A stretch of 64,000 nucleotides of DNA, from the NCBI GenBank assembly GCA_949775045.1, contig OX459108.1, positions 15,405,763-15,469,762 on the forward strand, read 5' to 3'. A program made the position numbers and the translations under genes. Under the pieces are notes generated by a model. That model was not told the origin of the DNA. It ran no database searches and saw only the letters and a list, made by a program, of their open reading frames with translations. Shown one piece after another: positions 33,076-43,426 of the stretch (within the stretch, counting starts at the first letter, position 1; each line of letters begins with the position of its first letter). The DNA comes from Metridium senile. Lineage: Eukaryota; Cnidaria; Anthozoa; Actiniaria; Metridiidae.

Positions 33076-36000
33076 TTAGTTAAACCAAGGAGAAAATGAT
33101 TTGAAATATCTTTTTCTAAGGTTTCGCTTTCTTTTCTTCTTTTCACCTTCTGCCTTTTTCTTTTCTTCCTCAGCCTTCTTCTTCTCTTCTTCTGCCTTTT
33201 TCTTCTCTTCCTCAGCCTTTTTCTTCTCTTCCTCTGCCTTCTTCTTCTCTTCCTCAGCCTTCTTCTCTTCTTCCTCTGCCTTCTTCTTGTCTTCCTCTGC
33301 CTTTTTCTTCTCCTCTTCCTCAGCTTTCTTCTTCTCCTCTTCCTCTTTCTTCTTCTCTTCTTCGGCCTTCTTCTTTTCTTCCTCGGCCTTCTTCTTGTCT
33401 TCCTCTGCCTTCTTCTTGTCTTCCTCTGCCTTTTTCTTCTCCTCTTCTTCTTTCTTCTTCTCTTCTTCTGCCTTCTTCTTCTCTTCCTCAGCCTTCTTCT
33501 TGTCTTCCTCTGCCTTCTTCTTGTCTTCCTCTGCTTTCTTCTTCTCCTCTTCCTCAGCCTTCTTCTTCTCCTCTTCCTCTTTCTTCTTGTCTTCCTCTGC
33601 CTTTTTCTTGTGTTCCTCAGCCTTTTTCTTCTCCTCTTCCTCTTTTTTCTTGTCTTCCTCTGCCTTCTTCTTCTCCTCTTCCTCTTTCTTTTTCTCTTCT
33701 TCTGCCTTCTTCTTGTCTTCCTCTTCTTTTTTCTTTTCTTCCTCAGCCTTCTTCTTTTCCTCTTCCTCTTTCTTCTTCTCTTCCTCAGCCTTGTTCTTTT
33801 CTTCTTCTGCCTTCTTCTTTTCTTCCTCTGCCTTCTTCTTCTCTTCCTCAGCCTTCTTCTTCTCCTCTTCGGCTTTCTTCTTCTCCTCTTCCTCTTTCTT
33901 CTTGTCTTCCTCTGCCTTCTTCTTGTCTTCCTCAGCCTTCTTCTTCTCCTCTTCGGCTTTCTTTTTTTCTTCTTCCTCTTTCTTTTTCTCTTCCTCAGCC
34001 TTCTTCTTCTCCTCTTCGGCTTTCTTTTTTTCTTCTTCCTCTTTTTTCTTTTCTTCCTCTGCCTTCTTCTTCTCCTCTTCGGCTTTCTTTTTATCTTCTT
34101 CCTCTTTCTTCTTTTCTTCCTCTGCCTTCTTCTTCTCCTCTTCGGCTTTCTTTTTTGCTTCTTCCTCTTTCTTCTTGTCTTCCTCAGCCTTCTCATCCTT
34201 CGCTGCTTCTACTCTTTTCTCTTGTTCCTCTTTCTTGTCCTCTTCCTCTTTCTTCTTCTCTTCTTCCTCTTTTTTCTTCTCTTCCTCAGCTTTCTTCTTC
34301 TCTTCTTCGGCCTTCTTCTTTTCTTCCTCTGCCTTCTTCTTCTCTTCCTCAGCCTTCTTCTTCTCCTCTTCGGCTTTCTTCTTCTCTTCTTCCTCTTTCT
34401 TCTTCTCTTCCTCTGCCTTTTTCTTCTCTTCCTCAGCCTTCTTCTTCTCCTCTTCGGCTTTCTTTTTTTCTTCTTCCTCTTTCTTCTTCTCTTCCTCTGC
34501 CTTCTTCTTGTCTTCCTCTGCCTTCTTCTCCTCCTCTTCGGCTTTATTTTTGTTTTTCTCTTCCTCTGCCTTCTTCTTCTCTTCCTCTGCCTTCTTCTTC
34601 TCCTCTTCCTCTTTCTTCTTCTCTTCCTCTGCCTTCTTCTTCTCTTCCTCAGCCTTCTTCTTCTCCTCTTCGGCTTTCTTCTTCTCTTCTTCCTCTTTCT
34701 CCTTCTCTTCCTCTGCCTTCTTCTTCTCCTCTTCGGCTTTCTTTTTCTCTTCCTCTGCCTTTTTCTTCTCTTCCTCTGCCTTCTTCTTCTCTTCCTCAGC
34801 CTTCTTCTTCTCCTCTTCGGCTTTCTTTTTTGCTTCTTCCTCTTTCTTCTTGTCTTCCTCTGCTTTCTCATCCTTCGCTGCTTCTACTCTTTTCTCCTGT
34901 TCATTTAGCTCTGGTGGTTCGTTGTATGTCTCGTCAAACTCATCAAGAAGCTCCAACGGTGTCTCTTGTTCTGGAGAGAGTACAAAATGAAGTTAGAACA
35001 CAACCATTGAAAGTAAGTTGGCAGAGAAACAATTGTAGTGATAAAGTTTTCAAGTTAACAAAGACTCGAATATTTTCTTATGGAAAGTTTAACTCCCGAG
35101 GGGGGTAAGGAGGGGGTGCCATTAGAACACAACCAGTGACAGTAAGTTGGCAGAGAAACAATTGTAGTGATAAAGTTTTCAAGTTAACAAAGACTCGAAT
35201 ATTTTCTTATGGAAAGTTTAACTCCCGAGGGGGGTAAGGAGGGGGTGCCATTAGAACACAACCAGTGACAGTAAGTTGGTAGAGAAACAATTGTAGTGAT
35301 AAAGGCAAACTGTACAGCTTATCAAAGTAGGTAACTGGCGTTATGGACGTAACTACTCTACACCTTTCACTTCCCGGGGGAGAGTGATGGGGGTGATCGG
35401 CGGTCAGTTTTGAAAATGACGCATACATTCAAAGCACAGTTAAAGCCTTGTTGACTTCCACCCTTAAGCGGAGGTCAAACGGCTATCCTGTACGCGCGGT
35501 CAAACGGCAAAAACTATCATCGACTATCATGTGAAATTTGAACATGTTCAAACTCTATGATAGTCCATGATAGTCGATGATAGTGCATGATAGTTGGTGG
35601 TCAAACGCACATGATAGTTGTAACTATCATCAACTATCATTGCCGTTTGACCGAGGCTTTACATACAGCCGTTCTCAGTCACACGTGTCAGTTCACTATA
35701 AAACATTGCTGTCTATACTTGATCTATTTGGACGCCAATCAACGATATTTCCAAGGAAACTCAGCCAAAATAGTCCGTTGTGAACGGCGATAAATTAGCA
35801 TTACGAATAAATTGTTTAAATTATATCTTATTTTGATAGAATTTAATCTTCTATGTGTCTTTTTATCAAACCTTTTCATCCTAGAATACTCGGAAATCAA
35901 TATTGGAGAGATTGAAATCGATTTTACGTGCAGAAAGTCTACTTAACGAGTTCATCCCTTTAGTACGTGTTGCCATGGAAATACAGTTGATTGACGTCCA

Positions 36001-37814
36001 CCAAAATCAAGTTTAGACGTCAAAGTTTTATAGTGAACAGGCACGTGTGACTAAGAACGGCTGTAAAAGGTACAACTTCGCGATGTTCTTGTTTAAGTTT
36101 AAGGTATCAGGATACAAATTTCCGACCTTTGTTGACGAAATTACGTTTTTGGTATTTTCGAAAAGATAATATCGTAATCTGTTATTTCAATGTTGAAAAA
36201 AAAAAGATTTTTCCTTTGATCGAAAATTTAAAATCTGTGACTTAAAAAGACCGGATTACTGATCATTCCTACAACTTGGACAACGAGAGTACATAACCCC
36301 CGTACCCACCCCCCAGGGTCAAACTATTTCATTGTTTACGGTTTAATGTTCGCGCAAAAACAGCGTCGCGACTTGAAGTTGGTAATACCATTACTAATTG
36401 TTGTTTGATACTCTATAAATAAATATTATCATAAAATATTAGTAATGTATAATTCATACATATTGTTATTACATTTAGCTTAATTATTTATTTATTTAGA
36501 GGGCCGTATGTTAGATAACCTTTATAGTGTTAATACGTGTTTTTCCCTCGTAAAATAAAGTATATTGTATTGTATTGTATTGTTGTAGTTTTATGAATTC
36601 ATCTATAATCAAAGTTCGTTCATGTGAAAACTATATATGTTATTATTTTTTTAATTCTAGCTAGAAAGATAGATAGAGTGCTTACACTATGTCCATGAAA
36701 TAAAATCTAAATAGTTACACAAAGATATGGTTGATTTTACAACGCGTTCTTTTTCTTGGTTCAGCGGTTTTACGGCGTCTAGTGTTCCGCTACACTAGAC
36801 TGCATTGAAATCACATTTTCTATGGTTCTAGAGAATTCAGTAGCTTGCAAACTTAATATGGTCGACATTAAACTTCAATTTTTGCTCTTGTTGATGCGAA
36901 GGTTAGCTTTTATAGTCGTTATGTGGCGATTTAGTGTTATATGTTAGTTGTGTTTTATAGTGCAAAAATTGTATCCGTGAAATACAGATAACTAAATAGT
37001 ACAAAAAGTGATGATTAATCGATAGAAAACAATAGAATCAGCATATAAAAGTGCACCAAACATAGCATTACAGAAAAAACAAATCATAAAAAATATTACC
37101 TTGAAGCTTAAAATTTGCCTACTTTTAGGATCAACTTAATCAAACTCTGAGGCATCAATGTTATATTTTTACAGCTATTTTTAATTTTAATTTTAACAAA
37201 ATTGTTAAACGCTGTGTCATCAGAAAATATTATTTTATAAGTAGGTAAAATATTTACTGTGGTTAAAATAATAATATCTTCTCGATAGCTATTTTACAAG
37301 AAATGTAATTAACTTATCAAACAAATAATTAATTCTGCCGAGTTTTTGATTATAAATGTTCCATATAGCGATATTAATATCCTGATTTTGTACATTTGTA
37401 ATGGGATAAAGATGGAAAACTTCAGATAACTTGGTACAAACTTAGCCGGCTTGGTAGCAAACTGCATATCTACATATACCAAACCAACGCCCATGGCGTT
37501 TAAGAAACATATAACGCTAAAATGTGCAATGCTATTAATTAAACGAGTAATTACAAAAATATACCTTAACAATTAAAACTATGATTTAAAATTTTAAAAA
37601 ACTTTTGCAATTTTGAAAGGATGCAGCACTGTTTTTACTAGCTTAGTACAAAAATTATGAACAGTGCTAGAGAATTTTAACTAAAAAGAAATAATTTTTA
37701 ACAAGAGTATAATAAGGAAGTGTAGAAATGCAAGAAAGTCTCACCATCTTCGTAAATGTAGGGTCGTGCAGCGACGAGTACCACGAGAGCAGCCAAGAAA
37801 ATTAAAGTCTTCAT
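33076..37814 (-). CDS. Secreted Lys/Glu/Ala-rich single-alpha-helix protein, two exons
   Basis: Exon 1 is 37745-37814 and exon 2 is 33076-34970; phase-1 GT-AG junction, about 654 residues. Exon 1 encodes a signal peptide (MKTLIFLAALVVLVAA, likely cut before RPYIYED). Exon 2 starts with an acidic linker (LLDEFDETYNEPPEL). About 600 residues of seven-residue units follow, mostly AEEEKKK with EEEEKKK and AEEDKKK variants. Opposite charges spaced i to i+4 are the known signature of a stable single alpha helix (ER/K type). Without hydrophobic a/d positions a coiled coil is unlikely. The motif EKRVEAAKDEKAEEDKKKEE occurs twice, 225 codons apart. The C-terminus is basic and short (ending SFSPWFN), but another frame offers a better tail. 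I recognise no family; a structural or matrix role is a guess. The gene is repeat-rich DNA, so copy number may vary. Confidence 0.75.
33120..34910. repeat. 21-bp coding minisatellite
   Basis: The body of exon 2 is about 85 imperfect 21-bp units (plus-strand consensus cttcttctcttcctcagcct plus one base). It is intragenic and keeps frame. It also opens long frames on the plus strand and in other minus-strand frames, which I consider shadows. Confidence 0.9.
34993..35305. repeat. 129-bp tandem repeat in intron of the helical-protein gene
   Basis: Two full units and a partial third, starting ttagaacacaaccagtgaca and containing gtttaactcccgaggggggt. The array begins 22 bases from the exon 2 acceptor. 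Confidence 0.92.
35466..35659. mobile_element. MITE with ATGATAGT subterminal repeats
   Basis: Ends aagcggaggtcaaacggc and gccgtttgaccgaggctt are inverted repeats. The interior holds eight or more copies of atgatagt or its complement actatcat. Confidence 0.82.
35658..36072. mobile_element. TIR element abutting the previous MITE
   Basis: Ends ttacatacagccgttctcag and (inverted) ctaagaacggctgtaaaagg, with arms extending about 45 bases through cacacgtg and gttcactataaaac. No coding content. It directly touches the MITE at 35466-35659. Confidence 0.82.
36490..36592 (+). mobile_element. 3' tail of a non-LTR element
   Basis: aataaagtatattgtattgt with a (TTGTA)n end resembles the 3' terminus of CR1-like elements. 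The remainder of 36072-37740 (intron) shows AT-rich sequence without recognised features. Confidence 0.4.
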
Positions 37815-37905
37815 CTTTGGTTTGATGTTGATGTTGATGGAAGGACGTTCACAGCGAGAATGAAATACCCCAGGATAAAACTAAGGCTTGTTCTCTCGCT
37901 TAATA
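37815..37905 (-). promoter_or_regulatory. Proximal promoter and leader of the helical-protein gene
   Basis: Directly upstream of the signal-peptide start codon. On the minus strand the leader ends with catcaacatcaaaccaaag before ATG. A TATA-like ttttatcc sits about 65 bases upstream. From 37906 to 38980 the sequence is AT-rich with no gene recognised. Confidence 0.35.
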
Positions 37906-39039
37906 TTATTCAGAAAACAAAGCGTCTTCCATTACTTCAAGCGGAACAGTTGTAAACTAAAACTAAGAGACCCAAAAATAGTCCGATTACTTATTTGTCC
38001 CGTGGATTTTATCTTTTAACTACTTACTAATGAACATTCTTATAACATTTAACAGTGAAACAAGTTATTTGTTGGATTTTATAGATTCAGGTTTTGTTTT
38101 TGAGTAAAAAATAAACTCACATTTGCGTGGATGCGGCGCGAATTTTTGAAGCGTAAAAAGTGTAAACGAAGGTTTGGAAATGATTAAAATATTTTTAAAT
38201 TAAATTATAAAAAATATTTATTAAAATATAATTACAATATAGGTGTTTTGTGGGTTTTACTCTAAAGACGTTTCAAAGAATAAAAACATATTTGTCATTT
38301 TGGACTATAGAAGATCAAATAAACTTAATTTCTAAGTTGTTTTCATAATAAGCATGTTTTTTTCTATATTGGAGCATGCACTGTTGAACCTCCGAAGCGT
38401 AAAATAAGTAAACTAATCAATAGTCAAACTTAAGAAAATTATTTCAAACTAAACTAAAATAAATGAATTTTTTTTAACTACGAAATATCGAAAAGTTTTC
38501 TCTCTATATGAATGTTATGTATTGTTCTACTTTATTGATATTAATATTCTTAAAAGTTCATTTTTCTTTGATGCGCAAACAAACACACCCTTTGAAGTAT
38601 AACACGAGTAAACGCAAGAAAAAATCTCTTATACTAAAAACTAAATTATTGATTAATAATATCAGTGAGATTTTAAAATACGTCTCAAATACTTTCCTTT
38701 TTATATTTTAAATACATTCTTTAATTATTTGAATTATTTTATTTTATTTTTCTTGATGTGTTGGGTAGCCATCCGTTAAGTGGTGTTGTGTGGTTCTAGA
38801 ACGAGTTAGTTGGCGTCGCTTGCTTCCGTGGAATTCTATTTATGTAAAAATCAATATTCATATTCAATGGAATCCTTTTTTAAGTATATTAACCACAAGT
38901 ACAAATAAGAAAATAAATTGATATATATTTGTAACAAGGGAAGTTGTCATACTGAATCATCAGTCCAAGCCATCCCCATTGGTACTTGAAGGACTTAACA
39001 AAGCATGGGCTGCATTGGTGGTTATAGGGAGCCAATTAA

Positions 39040-39440
39040 AGTTGAAGTCAAAATGTAGGATAACTAGCAGGTTCAACTAGTGTGGACTGCGTCAGTGTTT
39101 CTAAGGAAAAAATCGAGTGAAAATGTACCATAATAAGGGTTAAGCTAGTGTGGACTGTGTCAGTACTTCTAAGAAAACAATTGGAGTACAAATGTACGAT
39201 AACTAGTGCTGAAGTTAGTGTTAACTGCGCCGTCGATGATTCTAAGGAAAAGAATTGGGGTAAAAATGCTAGTGTGACTGCGTCAGTGTTTCAAAGGAAA
39301 AATCGAAAAAAATGCACGATAACTAGGGGTTAAACTAGGGTGGACTGCGTCAGTGTTTCTAAGGAAACAATTGGAGTGAAAATGTACGATAACTAGGGGT
39401 TAAACTATAGTGTGGACTGCGTCAGTGTTTCTATCGCTGC
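39040..39440. repeat. Array of the ctagtgtggactgcgtcagtg repeat, upstream of the lectin cluster
   Basis: Five or more imperfect units of about 70-85 bases with gtggactgcgtcagtgtttc, taaggaaacaattggagt and aaaatgtacgataactag. A second array of the same family is at 57405-57835, downstream of the second lectin gene. Confidence 0.85.
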
Positions 39441-40680
39441 GGCGATAATATAAAATAAATAAATAAATACTTAATTAACGTGTCAACAAAAATCTAGTTT
39501 AAGTAACGCGATGCGGTATTCCTATGGAACAATTGAATATTAATATTCGTAAGTCTATGTGATATAAACGATAGACGATTTGGAACGTGACCTCAACACA
39601 AATGAAAACTAGTGCAGTAAAGTTCAAAATTGTTATTCACTACTATACAGAATGAATATTGCACAGTAATTCACCCACTAATTCCCCTCGAAGTCAATAC
39701 CTATATTTATCAAGATAATATATCATAATAGATATAAATTAGTCCATATTTAATGATCGCGTCTAGTTGACTATATTTACGGTTGATTGGAGGGATAATA
39801 ATGAGAAAAGCATTGATAACAATTGACCACTTGGTGCGATGGCTTTGAATATGTTATAGTATAGTAATGTACAAAATAGTTGAAAAATTTTAGATTAACT
39901 CAATGGAATAATAATGAGAAAAGCATTGATAACAATTGGCCACTTGGTACGGGGGTTTTGAATGTATTATAGGCTATAGTAATGTACAAAATAGTTGATT
40001 CACTAACTCACGTAGGATTCTAGATTAACTCAATCTAGAAAAACCCCGGCTTATAAAAAGCTTTTTTAAAAAATACTAAAGCATCGAATCGACTTACGTA
40101 GAGATTTAAGGGGACGATATATATTTTAGTTTCTGGTTAACATCGAGCTAGAAAAATAACAATAAAATGGTTGATAAAAATGAGATTAATTATTACTAGC
40201 AATGTTGATAACGATAATGAAGATGATTATTTACTCCATTGGGATTCCTGTGGATTTGTGACGTCACCCGGGTTAATTAAATCTTCATTTTGTTAATATA
40301 TGATATCCCGGGTTATTTTTTTTGCACGTTTTACTATTTGCTTATCATTAAGTGGTTTATCTTACATCTTAAATATCTAATGATATGACATTATTAATAA
40401 TGCATGCTGTACGGGAGTTATTCTACTCAAACTTGCTCACTTTAAACTTCTAAATTATCTCATCTTTCATAGTAAAATGCTTATCTCTAGAGCTGACTCT
40501 AACTTCAAGATCAACTACCATTTCGTTGGTGTTTGTATAAGCACGGAGTGTTTGGCTGTCAGATGTAGAGTAGAGCGAAAGTTCCCTCTGGATCAAAGCT
40601 TGGTTTACACAGTGTTTAGTAGCATAAGTCAAAAGTCTTCATTCGTCTGCTATTGGTAGGAAGTATGATAGCAAAACCAC

Positions 40681-41825
40681 AGAGTATTAGGGGTCGATTA
40701 AACAGCCGAGTATTTGTTGGTTATGTAGTATGATCTCACAGGAATCGATTACAAGAACGACGTGAAACGTTCGCTTTGAAAAACACATCTACCAACAGCG
40801 TGTTTGTTAGTCAGTAAGTCACTGCGTCCGTAAGTAAATCCGCCCGTCAGTACAACACCGCTATCATGGTAGAGTCCAACAGAAGAAGAGGGTGAGGTCG
40901 TAAAGGTTCAACGTTAGGACTAAACTGGTAAGATTAATGCTATATGTAACATTTAAAAGTGAAAACTAGCGAGTATACTAGTATAGGCTGCGTCGGTGTT
41001 TGATATAAACGATAGGCAATAGAATGAAATTTGTAACACCGTAAAAAATAGAAATAGAAACTAGCGAGTAAACTAGTATAGGCTGCGTCGGTGTTTGATG
41101 TTTGATTTTTTACGGTGTTACAAATTTCATTCTATTACCTATTGTTTATATCAAACACCGACACAGCCTATACTAGTTTACTCGCTAGTTTCTATTTCTA
41201 TTTTTTACGGTGTTACAAATTTCATTCTATTACCTATCGTTTATATCAAACACCGACGCAGCCTATACTAGTTTACTCGCTAGTTTCTATTTGTAGTTCT
41301 TTATAGCCAAGTAAACATGCATGTATATACACTTTTCATGTTTTCTTTTTCGCACACAAATGAACCTATTTAAGCTTGAATAATGAATTACTTTTTGATG
41401 TAATGTAACATGTATGCTTTATTAGTTATTTAAAGCTAATGAATACAGTAGTGACAAAAAAGCGAACATTAATGCCTTACTGGAAAGTAAGACCTGATGT
41501 TGAAAAACTGCGTATTTTTGGTTGGAAAACTGTCTTTCATTCATAATACCGTGCAGTTCAATGTCCTAAGCGTACATTTCCTCGTAATCATAGTTTCTGC
41601 GGTGTAGATTCCTTATTAATAATACAAACTTACAGGTTTAACAAGATAGCTAATCATTAGAAGAAACGAGTGTTGGGTTCAAACAATTATATAACGCTAT
41701 CAAACCAAATGATCAGAAAAATGTATGTAACGTGTAAGTTCACGTCGTTCTTGTAATCGATTCCTGTGAGATCATACTACATAACCAACAAATACTCGGC
41801 TATTTAATCGACCCCTAATACTCTC
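40681..41825. mobile_element. 1.1-kb TIR element with long arms
   Basis: The left arm (agtattaggggtcgattaaa ... through cgattacaagaacgacgtga) is inverted at 41740-41822, with about 90 bases per arm. No transposase frame is inside; instead it contains the palindrome at 40965-41295. Confidence 0.8.
40965..41295. repeat. Palindrome of four dispersed repeat units
   Basis: Two units in direct orientation (actagcgagtatactagtat, gctgcgtcggtgtttgat) are followed after about 41100 by two inverted units. This makes a near-perfect palindrome with arms of about 140 bases or more. Confidence 0.88.
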
Positions 41826-42184
41826 GCAAATGATCAGAAAAAAAAACGTGTGTTTAATAAATAGCAGTCGTTTGAGCTTAAACAGTAATATGACGCTATC
41901 AAATCAAGTAATAAGAAAAATGTATGTTAAATGTTGATAAAGAAAACGTTTTAGCTAAACCAATTCTATAAAGCTTTTTCCCCTATATATCAAATGATCA
42001 GAAAATAAGCGAGTGTTAAACTGTCTTTTTAGCTAACACTATAATCGTTTTAATATACGCGCTTCCCCCATTCATCGTCATTCAATTTCACTCATTTTTG
42101 ATATTTGTTTTCAAATGAGTAAATTAGTCGTCATGATTGTTTTTCATTAAATAACCTATTTCTATTACTAGGTAGTAAACCCTC

Positions 42185-42515
42185 TAAAACAACAGGATGA
42201 CGCATGCGGATAATAAGCCTTCTCCGCAGGCATCTCATATATCTCTTTTCATCGGGCTTCCTGTGGTGAGGAGAAAAAAAACGAGCGGGGGAGGGGAAGA
42301 GGCAGAGAGTTATTCTCTTCTCCTAACTCGTCCCCAGTTCTTCCCTGCCAAATATTTCAACACAGGAATCCCGATCGCGTCAACAAAGGAATCCCTAAGG
42401 AGTAGCCTACGGAGGAAAAAAAAACGAGCGGGGGAGGGGGAGAGGCAGAGAGTTATTCTTACAGGGAGAGGGAAAAGGAGGAAGAGGGGGACTGAGGTCT
42501 AAGAGTCGCTAACAG
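42185..42515. repeat. G-rich imperfect repeat pair
   Basis: The string aaaaacgagcgggggagggg followed by agaggcagagagttattct occurs twice (about 42268 and 42420). Nearby ccgcaggcatct and cctacggagg suggest a degraded TIR element. No gene is supported. Confidence 0.55.
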
Positions 42516-42518
42516 GCT

Positions 42519-42814
42519 AATCTATAGCCTGCAAAACGGGCGTTCTTTTGGGTTTTTCGGAAAAATCGGTTTTGGGCTTCCTTTGTTGGTTTTGGGCTTT
42601 CTGTGTTGTACGGGCGAGCAAATAGGAAGCGAAGGGGGTGGGGGAAAGGAAGAGAAGGGAACGTTCCACCCTCTTCTCTCCCCTCCCCCCACCTTTCCTT
42701 TTTTGTCTAGGCCCCATGTTTCTTGCGGGTATCACGACGACACAGGAACCCCAAAATCCCATTTTTCCGAAAAACCCAAAGGAACGTCTGTTTTGCAGGC
42801 TAGCTAATCTATAT
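42519..42814. mobile_element. Foldback element
   Basis: The left arm atagcctgcaaaacgggcgt ... tttgggtttttcggaaaaat is inverted on the right (atttttccgaaaaacccaaa ... gtctgttttgcaggctagc). The interior is polypurine/polypyrimidine-rich. Confidence 0.82.
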
Positions 42815-42949
42815 TCCTGGTCTTACATGTAGCATGTCTACCTTCCAGAAAACGAAGAAGGAATTTCCTGTCGAACCAAAACAGACTGTAGAGTCGTATA
42901 ATAATCATATCACCAACAAAAAAGGACGTTAACTGATCAATATCCTATC

Positions 42950-43267
42950 ATGGTTTATAACATGGGTTATCAAGGGTTCTATTTACTGGTAATGATCGGG
43001 ATTGGTCTGCCTGGACAATCCAACTCTCAGTACTGTAAGTATATCGCTGTTTCTGTTTATGGATGGAAAACATTTGAACTAACATTTCCTTTGTTATGTA
43101 ATTTGACAGAATTTTTTATAAACGTTAACACATTTGTAAAATCAAGTTTGTTTTAGGTTTATTTTAACTTAATCTGGATTTAACTCTACGAAATAAAGAT
43201 TGATTGATTGATTGATTTATTGATTGATTGGTTGATTGATTGATTGGTTGGTTGATTGATTGATTAG

Positions 43268-43298
<31 letters not shown>

Positions 43299-43327
43299 GT
43301 TGGTTGATTGATTGATTGATTGATTAG

Positions 43328-43426
<99 letters not shown>

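Noticed and set aside
33021..34196. Arg/Lys-rich 391-residue minus-strand frame
   Set aside because: Shifted reading of the same 21-bp repeat. Only its last 36 residues look protein-like, which is reported as a possible frameshift tail.
33101..34990. Plus-strand frames of 629, 432 and 317 residues rich in Phe/Ser/Leu
   Set aside because: They are the complement of the Glu/Lys-repeat exon. The minus frame has a splice acceptor, signal peptide exon and charged heptads; the plus frames have none of these.
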